64,000 bases of DNA, from positions 9,540-73,539 of the forward strand of contig CAJULZ010000002.1 in assembly GCA_910587205.1 (NCBI GenBank), in the 5' to 3' direction. The stretch comes from an uncultured Oscillospiraceae bacterium. Its GTDB lineage: Bacteria; Bacillota; Clostridia; Oscillospirales; Oscillospiraceae. Of the stretch, positions 9,112 through 17,913 are shown piece after piece; position 1 is the stretch's first letter; every line of letters begins with the position of its first letter. The notes beneath the pieces are model-generated. The model saw nothing but the letters and a program-made list of their open reading frames with translations. It did not search any database and was not told the DNA's origin. Made by a program: the position numbers and the translations under genes.

Positions 9112-9137
9112 AGCAATTTTTCAAAATGACAGGGCAA
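9112..9137 (+). promoter_or_regulatory. Shared 26-bp regulatory element, copy 2
   Basis: Identical over 26 bases to 4385-4410. It lies between the divergent promoters of the AraC gene (-35 at 9097-9102) and the DUF5107 gene (-35 at 9147-9152), ending 33 bases before the DUF5107 -10 box, as copy 1 does before the ABC operon -10. Probable activator or operator site linking importer and DUF5107 protein in one regulon (inference). Confidence 0.72.
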
Positions 9138-9146
9138 CCGCAGGGA

Positions 9147-9175
9147 TTGAAAACTTAGGTAAAACAGGCTATACT
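9147..9175 (+). promoter_or_regulatory. Promoter of the DUF5107-TPR gene
   Basis: TTGAAA (9147-9152), 17-base spacer, TATACT (9170-9175). Consensus match is strong. The start codon at 9216 follows with AAGGAGG between. Confidence 0.78.
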
Positions 9176-9215
9176 CTTATCAAATCGGAAACATGAATTC
9201 AAGGAGGCGTCAGGG

Positions 9216-12200
9216 ATGGATAGTGTGAAGATCTGGGAAGAACAGGTCGTGCTCCCAACCTATGAGATCGGCGAGGCGGACAAAAACCCCATGTTCCTGG
9301 AGGGCCGGGTATACCAGGGCAGCTCCGGGAAGGTGTACCCCTATCCCACCATTGAGACGGTGTCCGACGTGAAGACGGAGAAGGGATACCAGGCGGTATG
9401 GCTGGAGAACGAGTATTTGAAGGTGATGATCCTTCCCGAACTGGGCGGACGCATCCAGCGGGCCTATGACAAGACCAACGACTACGACTTCGTGTACTAC
9501 AACCACGTCATAAAGCCCGCGCTGGTGGGGCTGTGTGGGCCCTGGATCAGCGGCGGCATCGAGTTCAACTGGCCCCAGCATCACCGGCCCACCACATATT
9601 TCCCGGTGGACTATCTGCTCATCGAAAATCCGGACGGATCCAAGACCTGCCGGGTGTCCGACGTGGATCAGATGTACGGCACCCGGGGGGAGGCCAGTTT
9701 CACCCTGTACCCCGGCAAGGCGTACATCGAGATCAAAGGCCAGCTCTACAATCCCACGCCCCTGCCTCAGACCTTCCTGTGGTGGGCCAACCCCGCCGTC
9801 CCGGTGAATGAAAACACCCAGTCCATCTTTCCCCCAGACGTCCACGCGGTGATGGACCACGGCAAACGGGACGTGTCCCGGTTCCCCATTGCCACGGGGG
9901 AGTACTATAAACACGATTACAGCGCGGGGGTGGACATCTCCCGGTACAAAAATATCCCCGTGCCCACCTCCTACATGGCGGAGCGGAGCGATTTCGACTT
10001 TGTGGGCGGCTACGACTACGGCCGGGGCGCGGGCATCCTCCACGTGGCCGACCACCACATCTCTCCGGGCAAAAAGCAGTGGACCTGGGGCTGCGGCGAT
10101 TTCGGCAGGGCCTGGGACCGCAACCTCACCGACGAGGACGGCCCCTACGTGGAGCTGATGACCGGGGTGTACACCGATAACCAGCCCGACTTCACCTGGC
10201 TCAAGCCCTTTGAGGAAAAGACCTTTACCCAGTACTTCATGCCCTATAAGGCGGTGGGGGCGGTGAAAAACGCTTCCATCGACGCGGTGGTGAACCTGGA
10301 AACCGGGGCGGAGGGCGTGACTGTGACGGTGTATGCCAGCGGGAAATATCCCCATGCCCGGATTCTGCTCACTGATGGCAGCAAGGTGCTGCTGGATGAG
10401 GAGACGGTACTTTCTCCTGTGCAGACCTATCAAAAGATGGTGCCCTGCGCGGTGGAGGACGAGACTAAGCTGACCCTGAAGGTGCTGGACGGAGCACGGG
10501 AATTGGTGTCCTATACCCCGCTGAAACGGAAGATCCCCAAGCTCCCCGATCCGGCGGAAGCAGCCAAGGACCCGGAGAAACTCATGACCTGTGAGGAGCT
10601 CTACCTCACCGGCCTGCACATCGAGCAGTACCGCCATGCCACCTACCGTCCCGACCCATACTATCTGGAGGGGCTGAAGCGGGACCCGGGGGATATCCGG
10701 CTTAACAACGCCTACGGCTCGCTGCTGCTGCGCCGGGGACAGTTTGAGCGGGCGGAGCAGTATTTCCGCAAGGCTCTGGAGCGGTGCACCTGGAAAAACC
10801 CCAACCCCTATGATTCCGAGCCGTATTACAATTTGGGGCTGACACTGTTCTATCAGCGCAGGCTGAACGAAGCCTTTGACGCCTTCTACAAATCCACCTG
10901 GTCCGCAGAGCAGCAGGAGATGGGGTTCTACTACCTGGCCTGCATCGAATCCATCCGCGGAAATCTGGACAGCGCATTGGAGCTGGTGGAAAAGGGCCTG
11001 GTGAAGAACTGGCACAACGTGAAGGCTCGCGGGCTGAAGGCTTATCTGCTGCGGAAGCTGGGCCGGGAGGAAGCGGCCCGGGCATGGATTGCGGAGAGCC
11101 TTGCCATCGACCCCTTCGACTACCTTTCCCGGCTGGAGCTGGTCCGGCTGGACGGCGAAGGGAGGGAGGCCGTCACGGCGCTGGCCCGGGACTTCCATGA
11201 GACCTGGCTGCGCGTCGCCCGGGATTATGCCCAGTTCGGCGCTTACGGCGAAGCTATTGAGGTACTGGAGCCGTGCGAAAAGCCATGGCCCATGCTGTAC
11301 TACTACAAGGCGTACTATCAAGGAAGGCTGGGGCTGGACGATGGGGCGGCGCTGATCCAGGCGGAGAACTGCCCCGCCGCCTACTGCTTCCCCAACAAGC
11401 TGGAGGATCTGATTGTGCTGGAGTACGCCAAGGGGCACGCCGAGAAGCCGGCGAAGGCCTGCTACTACCTGGGCTGCCTGCTGTACGACAAACTGCAATA
11501 CGATGCCGCCATGGAAAACTGGGAGCACTCCGCCTGGCTGGCTCCGGAGTTCCCCACTGTGTGGCGCAACCTGGCGTTGGCCTATTACAATAAACGGCAT
11601 AACAGCGCAGAGGCACGGGAGGCCATGGAGAAGGCTTGGGCCTTGGCTCCCCAGGACGCCCGGGTATTCCTGGAGCTGGATCAGCTGTACAAAAAGCTGG
11701 AGATGCCTGTGGAGGAGCGTCTGGCTCGGTACGAGGCAAACCGGGATGTATTCCTGAAGCGGGACGACCTGAAAATCGAGTACGCCACCCTGCTCAACCT
11801 GCTGGGGCGCTATGGGGAGGCGTATGCGTTCATCATGGCAAACCGGTTCCACCCGTGGGAGGGCGGTGAGGGCAAGGTGACCACCCAGTACACCACTGCC
11901 CTGGTGGAGCTGGCTCGGGAGGCCATGGCCGCGGGCCGCTGGGAGCAGGCGGAGGACTATCTGCTACGCACAGCGTCCTACCCGGAGAACCTGGGTGAGG
12001 GCAAACTGGAGGGAACCAAGGACAACCACGTCAATTACTACCTGGGGCTGGTGAAGGAGCAGCTGGGGGACCTGGCGCAGGCGCGGACCTGCTTCGAGCG
12101 GGCTGCCGTGGGCACCGACGAGCCCGCCGGGATGATGTACTACAACGACCAGCCTGCCGATATGATCTATTACCAGGGCCTGGCGCTGGAGAAGCTGGAC

Positions 12201-12482
12201 AGGCCGGTGGAGGCCAAGGCGCGGTTTAACAAGCTGCTGGACTACGGTGAGCGGCATATGTTTGACCATGTGCGGGTAAGTTATTTCGCGGTGTCCCTGC
12301 CGGATTTCTTGATCTTTGACGATGACCTGGACAAAAAGAACCGGGCCCACTGCCACTACCTCATCGGGCTGGCCCGGCTGGGGCTGGGGCAGTCCAGTGA
12401 CGCAGCCGAGGCTTTTGCCGAAACGGTTCGATTGGAGCAAGCACATCAAAATGCCATTCGCTATAGGAAGATGTGCATATAA
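9216..12482 (+). CDS. DUF5107 protein with tetratricopeptide repeats
   Basis: 1088 residues, no signal peptide, so cytoplasmic. Residues 1-370 are the DUF5107 domain, which resembles the galactose-mutarotase beta-sandwich: LENEYLKVMILPELGGRI, GGIEFNWPQHH, QTFLWWANPAVPVNE, WTWGCGDFGRAWDRNL. Residues about 460-1080 are repeated helical hairpins of TPR type, for example PYYNLGLTLFYQRRLNEAF and RAWIAESLAIDPFDYL. The biochemical role of DUF5107 is not known to me; many His, Trp and acidic residues in the sandwich suggest carbohydrate binding or hydrolysis. It shares the 26-bp promoter element with the arabinose-type importer, so it probably acts on that sugar or an oligosaccharide of it. Confidence 0.87.
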   Translation: MDSVKIWEEQVVLPTYEIGEADKNPMFLEGRVYQGSSGKVYPYPTIETVSDVKTEKGYQAVWLENEYLKVMILPELGGRIQRAYDKTNDYDFVYYNHVIKPALVGLCGPWISGGIEFNWPQHHRPTTYFPVDYLLIENPDGSKTCRVSDVDQMYGTRGEASFTLYPGKAYIEIKGQLYNPTPLPQTFLWWANPAVPVNENTQSIFPPDVHAVMDHGKRDVSRFPIATGEYYKHDYSAGVDISRYKNIPVPTSYMAERSDFDFVGGYDYGRGAGILHVADHHISPGKKQWTWGCGDFGRAWDRNLTDEDGPYVELMTGVYTDNQPDFTWLKPFEEKTFTQYFMPYKAVGAVKNASIDAVVNLETGAEGVTVTVYASGKYPHARILLTDGSKVLLDEETVLSPVQTYQKMVPCAVEDETKLTLKVLDGARELVSYTPLKRKIPKLPDPAEAAKDPEKLMTCEELYLTGLHIEQYRHATYRPDPYYLEGLKRDPGDIRLNNAYGSLLLRRGQFERAEQYFRKALERCTWKNPNPYDSEPYYNLGLTLFYQRRLNEAFDAFYKSTWSAEQQEMGFYYLACIESIRGNLDSALELVEKGLVKNWHNVKARGLKAYLLRKLGREEAARAWIAESLAIDPFDYLSRLELVRLDGEGREAVTALARDFHETWLRVARDYAQFGAYGEAIEVLEPCEKPWPMLYYYKAYYQGRLGLDDGAALIQAENCPAAYCFPNKLEDLIVLEYAKGHAEKPAKACYYLGCLLYDKLQYDAAMENWEHSAWLAPEFPTVWRNLALAYYNKRHNSAEAREAMEKAWALAPQDARVFLELDQLYKKLEMPVEERLARYEANRDVFLKRDDLKIEYATLLNLLGRYGEAYAFIMANRFHPWEGGEGKVTTQYTTALVELAREAMAAGRWEQAEDYLLRTASYPENLGEGKLEGTKDNHVNYYLGLVKEQLGDLAQARTCFERAAVGTDEPAGMMYYNDQPADMIYYQGLALEKLDRPVEAKARFNKLLDYGERHMFDHVRVSYFAVSLPDFLIFDDDLDKKNRAHCHYLIGLARLGLGQSSDAAEAFAETVRLEQAHQNAIRYRKMCI

Positions 12483-12525
12483 GGCCAAGCCGACAAGGTG
12501 GATGACCATAAAAAAGGCTACATTG

Positions 12526-12568
12526 AAATTTGAACCGTGCTGTCAGTTGGCAGTGCGGTTCAAATTTT
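12526..12568 (+). terminator. Terminator after the DUF5107 gene
   Basis: Perfect 12-bp stem AAATTTGAACCG (12526-12537) with 12556-12567, an 18-base loop and T residues in and after the 3' arm. It is 43 bases past the stop codon. Confidence 0.78.
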
Positions 12569-12617
12569 ACATTTTACCGACCATGAAGGCTTTTTGATCA
12601 TCTTAGATATTTGATTT

Positions 12618-12718
12618 CTCTTTGAAGACACTGGTGTAATCCATCGTTGCAAATTTTACAGGCTTCCCTATGTGTATGGTGCTGGTATGATGGTGACCAC
12701 ATAACCAGCCACAGACAG
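12618..12718. repeat. Boundary repeat, copy 1
   Basis: 12694-12718 (TGACCACATAACCAGCCACA and five more bases) is identical to 38187-38211, 25 of 25. Its core CACATAACCAGCC recurs at 51059-51071. Upstream, TTTGAAGACACTGGTGTAAT (12618-12637) is nearly repeated at 50973 at a similar distance. All copies lie at edges of accessory DNA. The stretch 12569-13037 otherwise holds no gene I can support; a weak 85-codon frame (12765-13022, +) lacks a ribosome site and family resemblance. Confidence 0.6.
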
Positions 12719-13037
12719 AAAAAATCGGTTCACTGGGGCCTTCTGATGTACTCAGTTTGGAGAAGTGCGGAAATTCATCTTCAGTATATATTTTCAAAAG
12801 CAGCGGGGTGAGATATCTAATTATACCCTCAGAAACAATTTATTGATTAAATTGCCGATACAGGCTAAACAATTTTTCCTTATGGACGGTGATACAGTTC
12901 CAAGAGCCGATGGAGTGATATCTGCCCAAATTTATGTTTTCGATGACACAGTAATGGGAATTACTCTGAAAACAAGGAATGCCAGAAAAAAGTTAATTGC
13001 ACCTACCCATGCAATAACTTAGGCAGATAGATATTGA

Positions 13038-13072
13038 GATGCCCCCAAAGGCAATCGACCCTCGGGGGCATC
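13038..13072 (-). terminator. Terminator of the small two-gene operon
   Basis: GATGCCCCC (13038-13046) pairs with GGGGGCATC (13064-13072), 9 bp, 9 bases past the stop of the 87-residue gene on the minus strand. Confidence 0.65.
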
Positions 13073-13080
13073 CGTTGAAA

Positions 13081-13344
13081 TCATGCTGCGATGGTGTATT
13101 TCTTCCAAGGGATACACTGGGGCGGAACCTTAGCCAAAAATCTGACGATGTCTTGGCGTCCCCAATATGTGGGAATACCCCTCGCGTTTTTTGCCACCAA
13201 GACAATGGGTACATATCCAAAAACGCGAACCCCAAAGTCTTGCATATTCTCTCTGGCAACAGGGTCATGCAGAATATATGGCTTTACAGCCATGATGCCA
13301 AATGTGACGTTTTGCTCCCTGATTTTTGCACCGAGGAATTTCAC
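13081..13344 (-). CDS. Small hypothetical protein, 87 aa
   Basis: Starts at GTG (13344) with AAGGAGGG 7 bases upstream, a strong ribosome site that argues for a real gene. It begins MKFLGAKIREQNVTFG and contains VRVFGYVPIVLVAKNARGIP and WGRQDIVRFLAKVPPQC, a compact globular pattern with no membrane segment. I do not recognise the family. It is the second gene of an operon: the preceding 55-residue gene ends 3 bases before its start, in the same frame. A hairpin ends the unit. The lower GC than the sugar genes, and the Fic and integrase genes nearby, suggest acquired DNA. Confidence 0.65.
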   Translation of the reverse strand: MKFLGAKIREQNVTFGIMAVKPYILHDPVARENMQDFGVRVFGYVPIVLVAKNARGIPTYWGRQDIVRFLAKVPPQCIPWKKYTIAA

Positions 13345-13347
13345 TTT

Positions 13348-13515
13348 TTATCCCTCCTTATGTTTGGTTGGGTCAACCAACGTGAACTTGGTTACACCCG
13401 ATGCGGTGGGTGGGACTCGCTTGCCCGCCACAAAGGTGTATTCGTGATTACTACCTTGTGGGCGATACTGCCCGGAAGTGGAAACTGTCTCGCCCGTCTT
13501 AACTACTTTTTTCAT
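13348..13515 (-). CDS. Very small protein, 55 aa, with SGQYRP...EYTFVAGKRVPPT pattern
   Basis: A gene too short for common ORF cut-offs. ATG at 13515 follows CCAGGGAGATATTT; it ends at TAA 13348-13350, 3 bases before the GTG of the next gene. The protein starts MKKVVKTGETVSTSGQYRP and has EYTFVAGKRVPPT and FTLVDPTKHK. This pattern is familiar from short, uncharacterised proteins of phages and Firmicutes, perhaps YjzC-like, but I cannot assign it firmly. The length, operon position and ribosome site support translation. Confidence 0.6.
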   Translation of the reverse strand: MKKVVKTGETVSTSGQYRPQGSNHEYTFVAGKRVPPTASGVTKFTLVDPTKHKEG

Positions 13516-13742
13516 AAATATCTCCCTGGAATTGTAGTATATATTTCAAAGGAGGAACGCCCGTTCACATATCCTTTCCGCTGACAAGTCCCTATTGCAT
13601 TTGCCACAAAAAGCTGGTACAATGAAGTTGCCACACGACAGAGTATAGCTTTTATATGCTCTTGTCAGCACGAGGCACCGCCCTTCACTTGGCATTGGTG
13701 ATCGGCGGTGTTTTTTCGCACTCCTTTGATAACAAAAATAAA

Positions 13743-14825
13743 CTATGTTCGGATAACATTCAACAGATCATAGTAAAAAAACACTCGATTACGGGCTTTG
13801 CCGTCCGTATACAGAAGATGGAGATCCGTCAATATATTAAGATATCGAGTTGCTGTTGCCGGAGAAATATTTGTGAATTGGGTGACAACGGAGGCCGTGA
13901 TTACAGGGTACTTATACAGGAGATTGACCAAATCCACAACTTTGCTGTTGCCAATCACCTCTCTTGTGCGTGCTAAATCTTTTTCATATAAGCTGTTGAT
14001 GCTATCCACTACCGCGATATACTTGGTGCATTGCTGTTCAACTGTTTCAAGAAAAAACTTTATCCAGTGGCTCCAATCATTCTTTTGGCGGATGTCATTT
14101 AGCAGGGTATAGTACTTGAACTTGTCCCGCTCCAGTGCTTCACTAATAAAAAAATAGGGCGATTCGATTTGATTCTGCTTAAACAGATATAGTGGGATTA
14201 GGATTCTTCCTACGCGTCCATTGCCGTCCATAAAGGGATGAATGGTTTCAAACTGCGCGTGGATAATTGCTGCCCGAACCAAAGGCCTGAGTTTGTCTGC
14301 TGGGGCGTTGAGGTAGTCAACAAAGTTCTTCATTAGTCCATCGACCTTGTCCGCAGTCGGAGGGACGTATGAGATTTTTTTCCCCTGCCCGATATAGTTT
14401 TGTTCGCGTCTAAATTGTCCTGGAATCGTGGCCTTATTCCGGCGTACCTTCCCTTGCATCAACTGCTTATGCAAAGTTAAAATAAACTCTATGGAAAAGT
14501 TTCCCCCGCGAAGGTACTGGTAACCCTGATCTGCCGCATATAAATAATTGCGAACTTCATACATATTTTTGTCTTTTTCACTTGGATTGATCTGATCCAC
14601 AAGCACCCCGTCCAATGTGGCTTGTGTGCCCTCCATCAGGGAGGACGCCAGGGCCTCTTTTTGCTGTAGCGTTGGAAGGAACCAAGAACGATCCAGCTTA
14701 CTACCATCAAGTTTGCTTTTGTAAACTTCTAAGCGGGCAGTTGCATCGATCAACGCATCAAAGTAGACATCAGGGACAAGATCTGTCTCAGTAAGTGGTA
14801 GCGCCTTTGGCTCAAAAGCATTCAT
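13743..14825 (-). CDS. Fic-domain protein (AMP transferase family)
   Basis: 360 residues from the ATG at 14825, preceded by AGGAGGTG; upstream in-frame codons back to 14975 cross the promoter. Fic proteins attach AMP or other phosphate-linked groups to hydroxyls on target proteins. Seen: catalytic loop HPFMDGNGRVGR at about residue 200, an exact match to HxFx(D/E)GNGRxxR, and an N-terminal SSLMEG (SxxxEG) inhibitory helix, which makes it a class II, self-inhibited enzyme. The C-terminal 70 residues look like a winged helix (TATRYLNILTDLHLL), common in Fic proteins of this architecture. AT-richer than its surroundings, so probably acquired. It may be a solitary regulator or toxin; no antitoxin gene is adjacent. 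Confidence 0.92.
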   Translation of the reverse strand: MNAFEPKALPLTETDLVPDVYFDALIDATARLEVYKSKLDGSKLDRSWFLPTLQQKEALASSLMEGTQATLDGVLVDQINPSEKDKNMYEVRNYLYAADQGYQYLRGGNFSIEFILTLHKQLMQGKVRRNKATIPGQFRREQNYIGQGKKISYVPPTADKVDGLMKNFVDYLNAPADKLRPLVRAAIIHAQFETIHPFMDGNGRVGRILIPLYLFKQNQIESPYFFISEALERDKFKYYTLLNDIRQKNDWSHWIKFFLETVEQQCTKYIAVVDSINSLYEKDLARTREVIGNSKVVDLVNLLYKYPVITASVVTQFTNISPATATRYLNILTDLHLLYTDGKARNRVFFYYDLLNVIRT

Positions 14826-14844
14826 AGTACACCTCCTATCGCGA

Positions 14845-14873
14845 ATAATAGCACAATTAAAATCAAATGTCAA
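14845..14873 (-). promoter_or_regulatory. Promoter of the Fic gene
   Basis: TTGACA (14868-14873), 17-base spacer, TATTAT (14845-14850) on the minus strand. The leader to the ATG is about 15-20 bases. Confidence 0.85.
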
Positions 14874-15023
14874 GAGTTTTGATTCCAATTCATGTGCTTT
14901 GCAACTAAGCGGCTTAGATTTTGGAAAATCGTATATTGGAGTTCTATCAGTACTTATATAAATGGGAAGCAGCAACCGCGTTTCTGGGCTTATGATATTT
15001 CCGCTGCGGGTAATGGAACTTTG

Positions 15024-16456
15024 TCAGCCAGCTTTGGGTTCGGCTTTCAGCTGTTCTCTCTCGGCAGCGATTTCCGCCCTCATCTCTGCTATTATATCTG
15101 CCAGCAGTTTTTCACACTCCTCCTCGCTGTGAGCGTAGACGTTGCGGGCGTGCTTTTGGCCGTCTGACCAGATCGGGGAGTACCGCCATTCCCAGAGCTT
15201 TTCGCTGATCTGGGTAACGCAGCCTGTACCAGCCTTGCGCCGCTGTCCCTTGTGGGCTTGGAAGGTGCTGGGGGCGGGTTTCCGGGGTGTCATTCCACTC
15301 CCCGCCGGTGGCTCAGCTTTACCAATGCCTTGGTCGATCTTCACTGCCGCCGTCCGGCGCATCTCGTCGGTAACGTGGGCGTAGACGTTCAGCGTGGTGC
15401 TGCTGGAGACATGGCCAATGATGGTGGAGAGGGTTTTCACATCCATACCATGTTCCAGAGATACTGTAGAAAATGTGTGTCTGAAGTTATGAAATCTGAC
15501 CTTTTGCACCCAGCCCGCTCCAGAACTGTCTGCAGCCGCTTTCGGACAGCAGCAGGATCTCTGGGAGAGTCCTCATTGCTCGGAGAAGGGAACATCCACT
15601 TGGAATCCACGGTTTCCCTGTATGCCTTGAGGACTTCCACCACAGGGGCGGGAAGGATCACGCTCCGATTGGAGGCTTTTGTCTTGGGCGGGGAGACCAC
15701 CAGCTCTCCTTTGACCCGGTGAACCTGCCGTTCCACCCGAAGTTCCCCGGTACGGAAGTTGAGATCATTCCACTGGAGGGCACAGATCTTGCCCCGGCGC
15801 AATCCCGTGGAGAGTTCCAGCAGGAGAAGCTCAAAGCAGCCGTCTTCTTTGGCCTGGATCAGCAACCGCTGAATTTCTTCCGGGGATAGCACCTGCATCT
15901 CCCTGGCCTTGGCGGGAGGGAGACGGCAGCCGTCTGCGGGGTTGCGGAAAAGGAGCTTTTCAGAAACTGCTTTGTCCAGTGCGGCATGGAGGGTGGTATG
16001 GATGCCCCGGACGGTCTGGTCGGAGAGACCCTTGCCGTAGAGTTCAGCCCGGAGGAGCCTGCCGCTCTGCTTGAGTTTGGTGTAGAACTGCTGGATATCA
16101 TTAGTTGTCAGCTTGTTCAGTTGGGTGCCGCCCAGTGCGGGGATGATGTGCTGGTAAATACGTCGTCCGTAGGACATCTGGGTGTTGAGGCGAAGGTTAG
16201 GCTTCTTGTAGCTCTGATACCAAAAATCCAACCAATCAGCCAGGAGAATACCGGGTTTCGGCTGCTCAGGTAAGGGGGCCTGGATGCTGTCTTGCAGAGC
16301 CTTGAGCTTTGCCACACACTCGCTCTTGGTTTTTGCGAGGACATTTTTTGTAACAGGGAGTCCCTTATCATCGCAGCCGATGACCGCCCGCCCTTCCCAG
16401 CGGCCATCTTTTCTCAGGCTTATTCCGCTGTCGCCGCGTTTTCTGCGTTTTGCCAA
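15024..16456 (-). pseudogene. Tyrosine recombinase (integrase), frameshifted
   Basis: ATG at 16456 gives MAKRRKRGDSGI and an AP2-like arm-binding start, a SAM-like core-binding domain and the catalytic domain with first Arg in STGLRRGK. At the A4 run 15502-15505 one A is missing: the frame leaves the family sequence at AGCK, and the continuation (KVRFHNFRHTFSTVS with the HxxR box, then IIGHVSSSTTLNVYAHV with the final Tyr) is one frame over, to 15024. All catalytic residues exist but in two frames. The tail after the Tyr has an extra copy of an arm-domain-like segment (GTGCVTQISEKLWEWRYSPIW). It catalyses integration and excision of the mobile element to its right, if restored. Confidence 0.85.
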
Positions 16457-16926
16457 GGTTTCATCTCCTCTCCAAGGTAATCAGTCAGGAAGCCGCCCAC
16501 GATATCGGCGGCCCGCTTTTGCATATCGCCAGTGGTGTGAGTGTAAGTGTCCAGCGTGAAGGACGCTTTTGTGTGGCCGAGGATGCCGGACAGGGTTTTG
16601 GCATCCACCCCGCTGGCCAGCGCATGGGTCGAAAATGTGTGACGTAGATCGTGGAAGCGGATGCTGGGCAGTCCCGTTATGTCCAGAAGTTTCTTCAGCT
16701 GGTTATAGGCACTACTGGGGTTAACGGGGGCTTCGGGCCGGAGAGGGTCATGGAAAATCCAAGGAGAAAAGGACTTTTTCTTCCGCTCCCGCAGCAACTC
16801 TGCTGTGCTGGGCGGCAGGACAATTTTCCGCGTTCCGGCATAGGTCTTGGTGTCGCCCGCTACCAGCCTGCCGCCCTTTTCCCGGTGGAGAGTGCGGAAG
16901 ATGCGGAGCGGCCCCGTCGATTCGCC
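16420..16926 (-). pseudogene. Second tyrosine recombinase, C-terminal remnant
   Basis: The C-terminal half of another integrase: TGPLRIFRTLHREKGG, then RFHDLRHTFSTHALASG with the HxxR box and ILGHTKASFTLDTYTHTT with the nucleophile Tyr, ending NAENAATAE. Its first half, including the first catalytic Arg, is missing; the frame meets unrelated sequence about 10 bases from the stop of the amidase-like gene at 16937. Its last 37 bases overlap the start of the integrase at 16456. The sharp truncation suggests insertion or deletion by recombination. Confidence 0.78.
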
Positions 16927-16936
16927 GTGGCACACG

Positions 16937-17653
16937 CTATTGCAGGTACCGGGTGTAGCTGATGTAATGGGACTGTTCCTCCAGCCACCAGCGGAAGGAC
17001 TGCCCACCCCAGCGGACGTGGTTGTTTGTGCCGCTCTCGGTGATCTTGATGTACTCGTCCGTCTTGCCCACCACAACTACCACATGGTAAGACTCACAGT
17101 TTTGATACTCCACCAGGTCACCGGGCCTGAGCTGTTCCCAGTTGGGACGGTCTATTCTGCGCCAGGGGAGATTCCAAAACGCGGCATCCGAACACAGCGT
17201 GGCCCAGCCGGAGCAGTGGGTTCCCCGGTAGTAGGGCCTGCCGCTGGTGGAACGGTAGGGAATGGGGTAGGTAGTTCCAGTGGGGTAGGTCTGTTTCAGT
17301 TGCGCCAGGGCGGCCTGCACGCGTTCCTCGGTGACAATTTGTGGAAAGGGCGTGGTCGATGCGGGAATGGTCACCGCCTCAACGTAGGGTGCGTTCGGGT
17401 CGATGTGGACGGAGTTGGTGGCGGCATCGTAGGTCACGCCGAAGTCCACTGTTCTGCCGATATCCCGGAGCCGAACGTAGTTGCTGCCACCAATGGCGTA
17501 GGCGGTGAGGGTTGTTTGCTGGCCGTTGATGTAGAATGTCTGTGTGCTGGGTCTGGCGGTGAGGTAGTCTGCCTCGTGAGCGGCGGGGCCGCTCAGAGCG
17601 AGACCGGCGAGGATGCCGATCCCCATAAAAATTGCTTCTCGGGTTCTGTTCAT
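16937..17653 (-). CDS. Secreted protein: copper-amine-oxidase-like domain plus NlpC/CHAP-like domain
   Basis: 238 residues from the ATG at 17653, preceded by GGAAGGAGC. An N-terminal hydrophobic signal (AIFMGIGILAGLALSG) is followed by a copper-amine-oxidase N-like repeat (YINGQQTTLTAYAIGGSNYV, VRLRDIGRTVDFGV), a wall or stalk module common in Clostridia. The C-terminal part has HCSGWATL with a candidate catalytic Cys, GDLVEYQN, and SYHVVVVVG with a candidate His, as in NlpC/P60 and CHAP amidases that cut peptidoglycan peptides. The gene may help the mobile element or alter the wall. Catalysis is inferred from motif order only. Confidence 0.7.
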   Translation of the reverse strand: MNRTREAIFMGIGILAGLALSGPAAHEADYLTARPSTQTFYINGQQTTLTAYAIGGSNYVRLRDIGRTVDFGVTYDAATNSVHIDPNAPYVEAVTIPASTTPFPQIVTEERVQAALAQLKQTYPTGTTYPIPYRSTSGRPYYRGTHCSGWATLCSDAAFWNLPWRRIDRPNWEQLRPGDLVEYQNCESYHVVVVVGKTDEYIKITESGTNNHVRWGGQSFRWWLEEQSHYISYTRYLQ

Positions 17654-17847
17654 GCTGTGGCGCTCCTTCCAGTATGGTTGTGCTTTTGGCAAACACAACC
17701 ATGCCGAAGGGGCTCCGGGAAGTCAAGAACAATTAGCGCAACAGCGTGGAGAAAACAGCGATGCAAACGAAGCAGATTGCATAGCGCCAACGTGCCCTTT
17801 ATTGTTTTCTGCGGTGCAGGTTTTGCGCGGCCACACCCAGGATTCGT

Positions 17848-17876
17848 TTGCAAGCATCCGCCGTCTGTGCTATACT
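17848..17876 (+). promoter_or_regulatory. Promoter of the HipA-like gene
   Basis: TTGCAA (17848-17853), 17-base spacer, TATACT (17871-17876), 37 bases before the proposed GTG start. Confidence 0.75.
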
Positions 17877-17913
17877 GAACCCACATAAACGTGATTGGAT
17901 GGGAGGGAACCGT

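Noticed and set aside
12765..13022. 85-codon plus-strand frame
   Set aside because: No ribosome site, AT-rich, no recognisable pattern.
15502..15505. Programmed frameshift in the integrase
   Set aside because: Run is only A4 with no stimulatory structure seen, and many other genes show similar single-base breaks.
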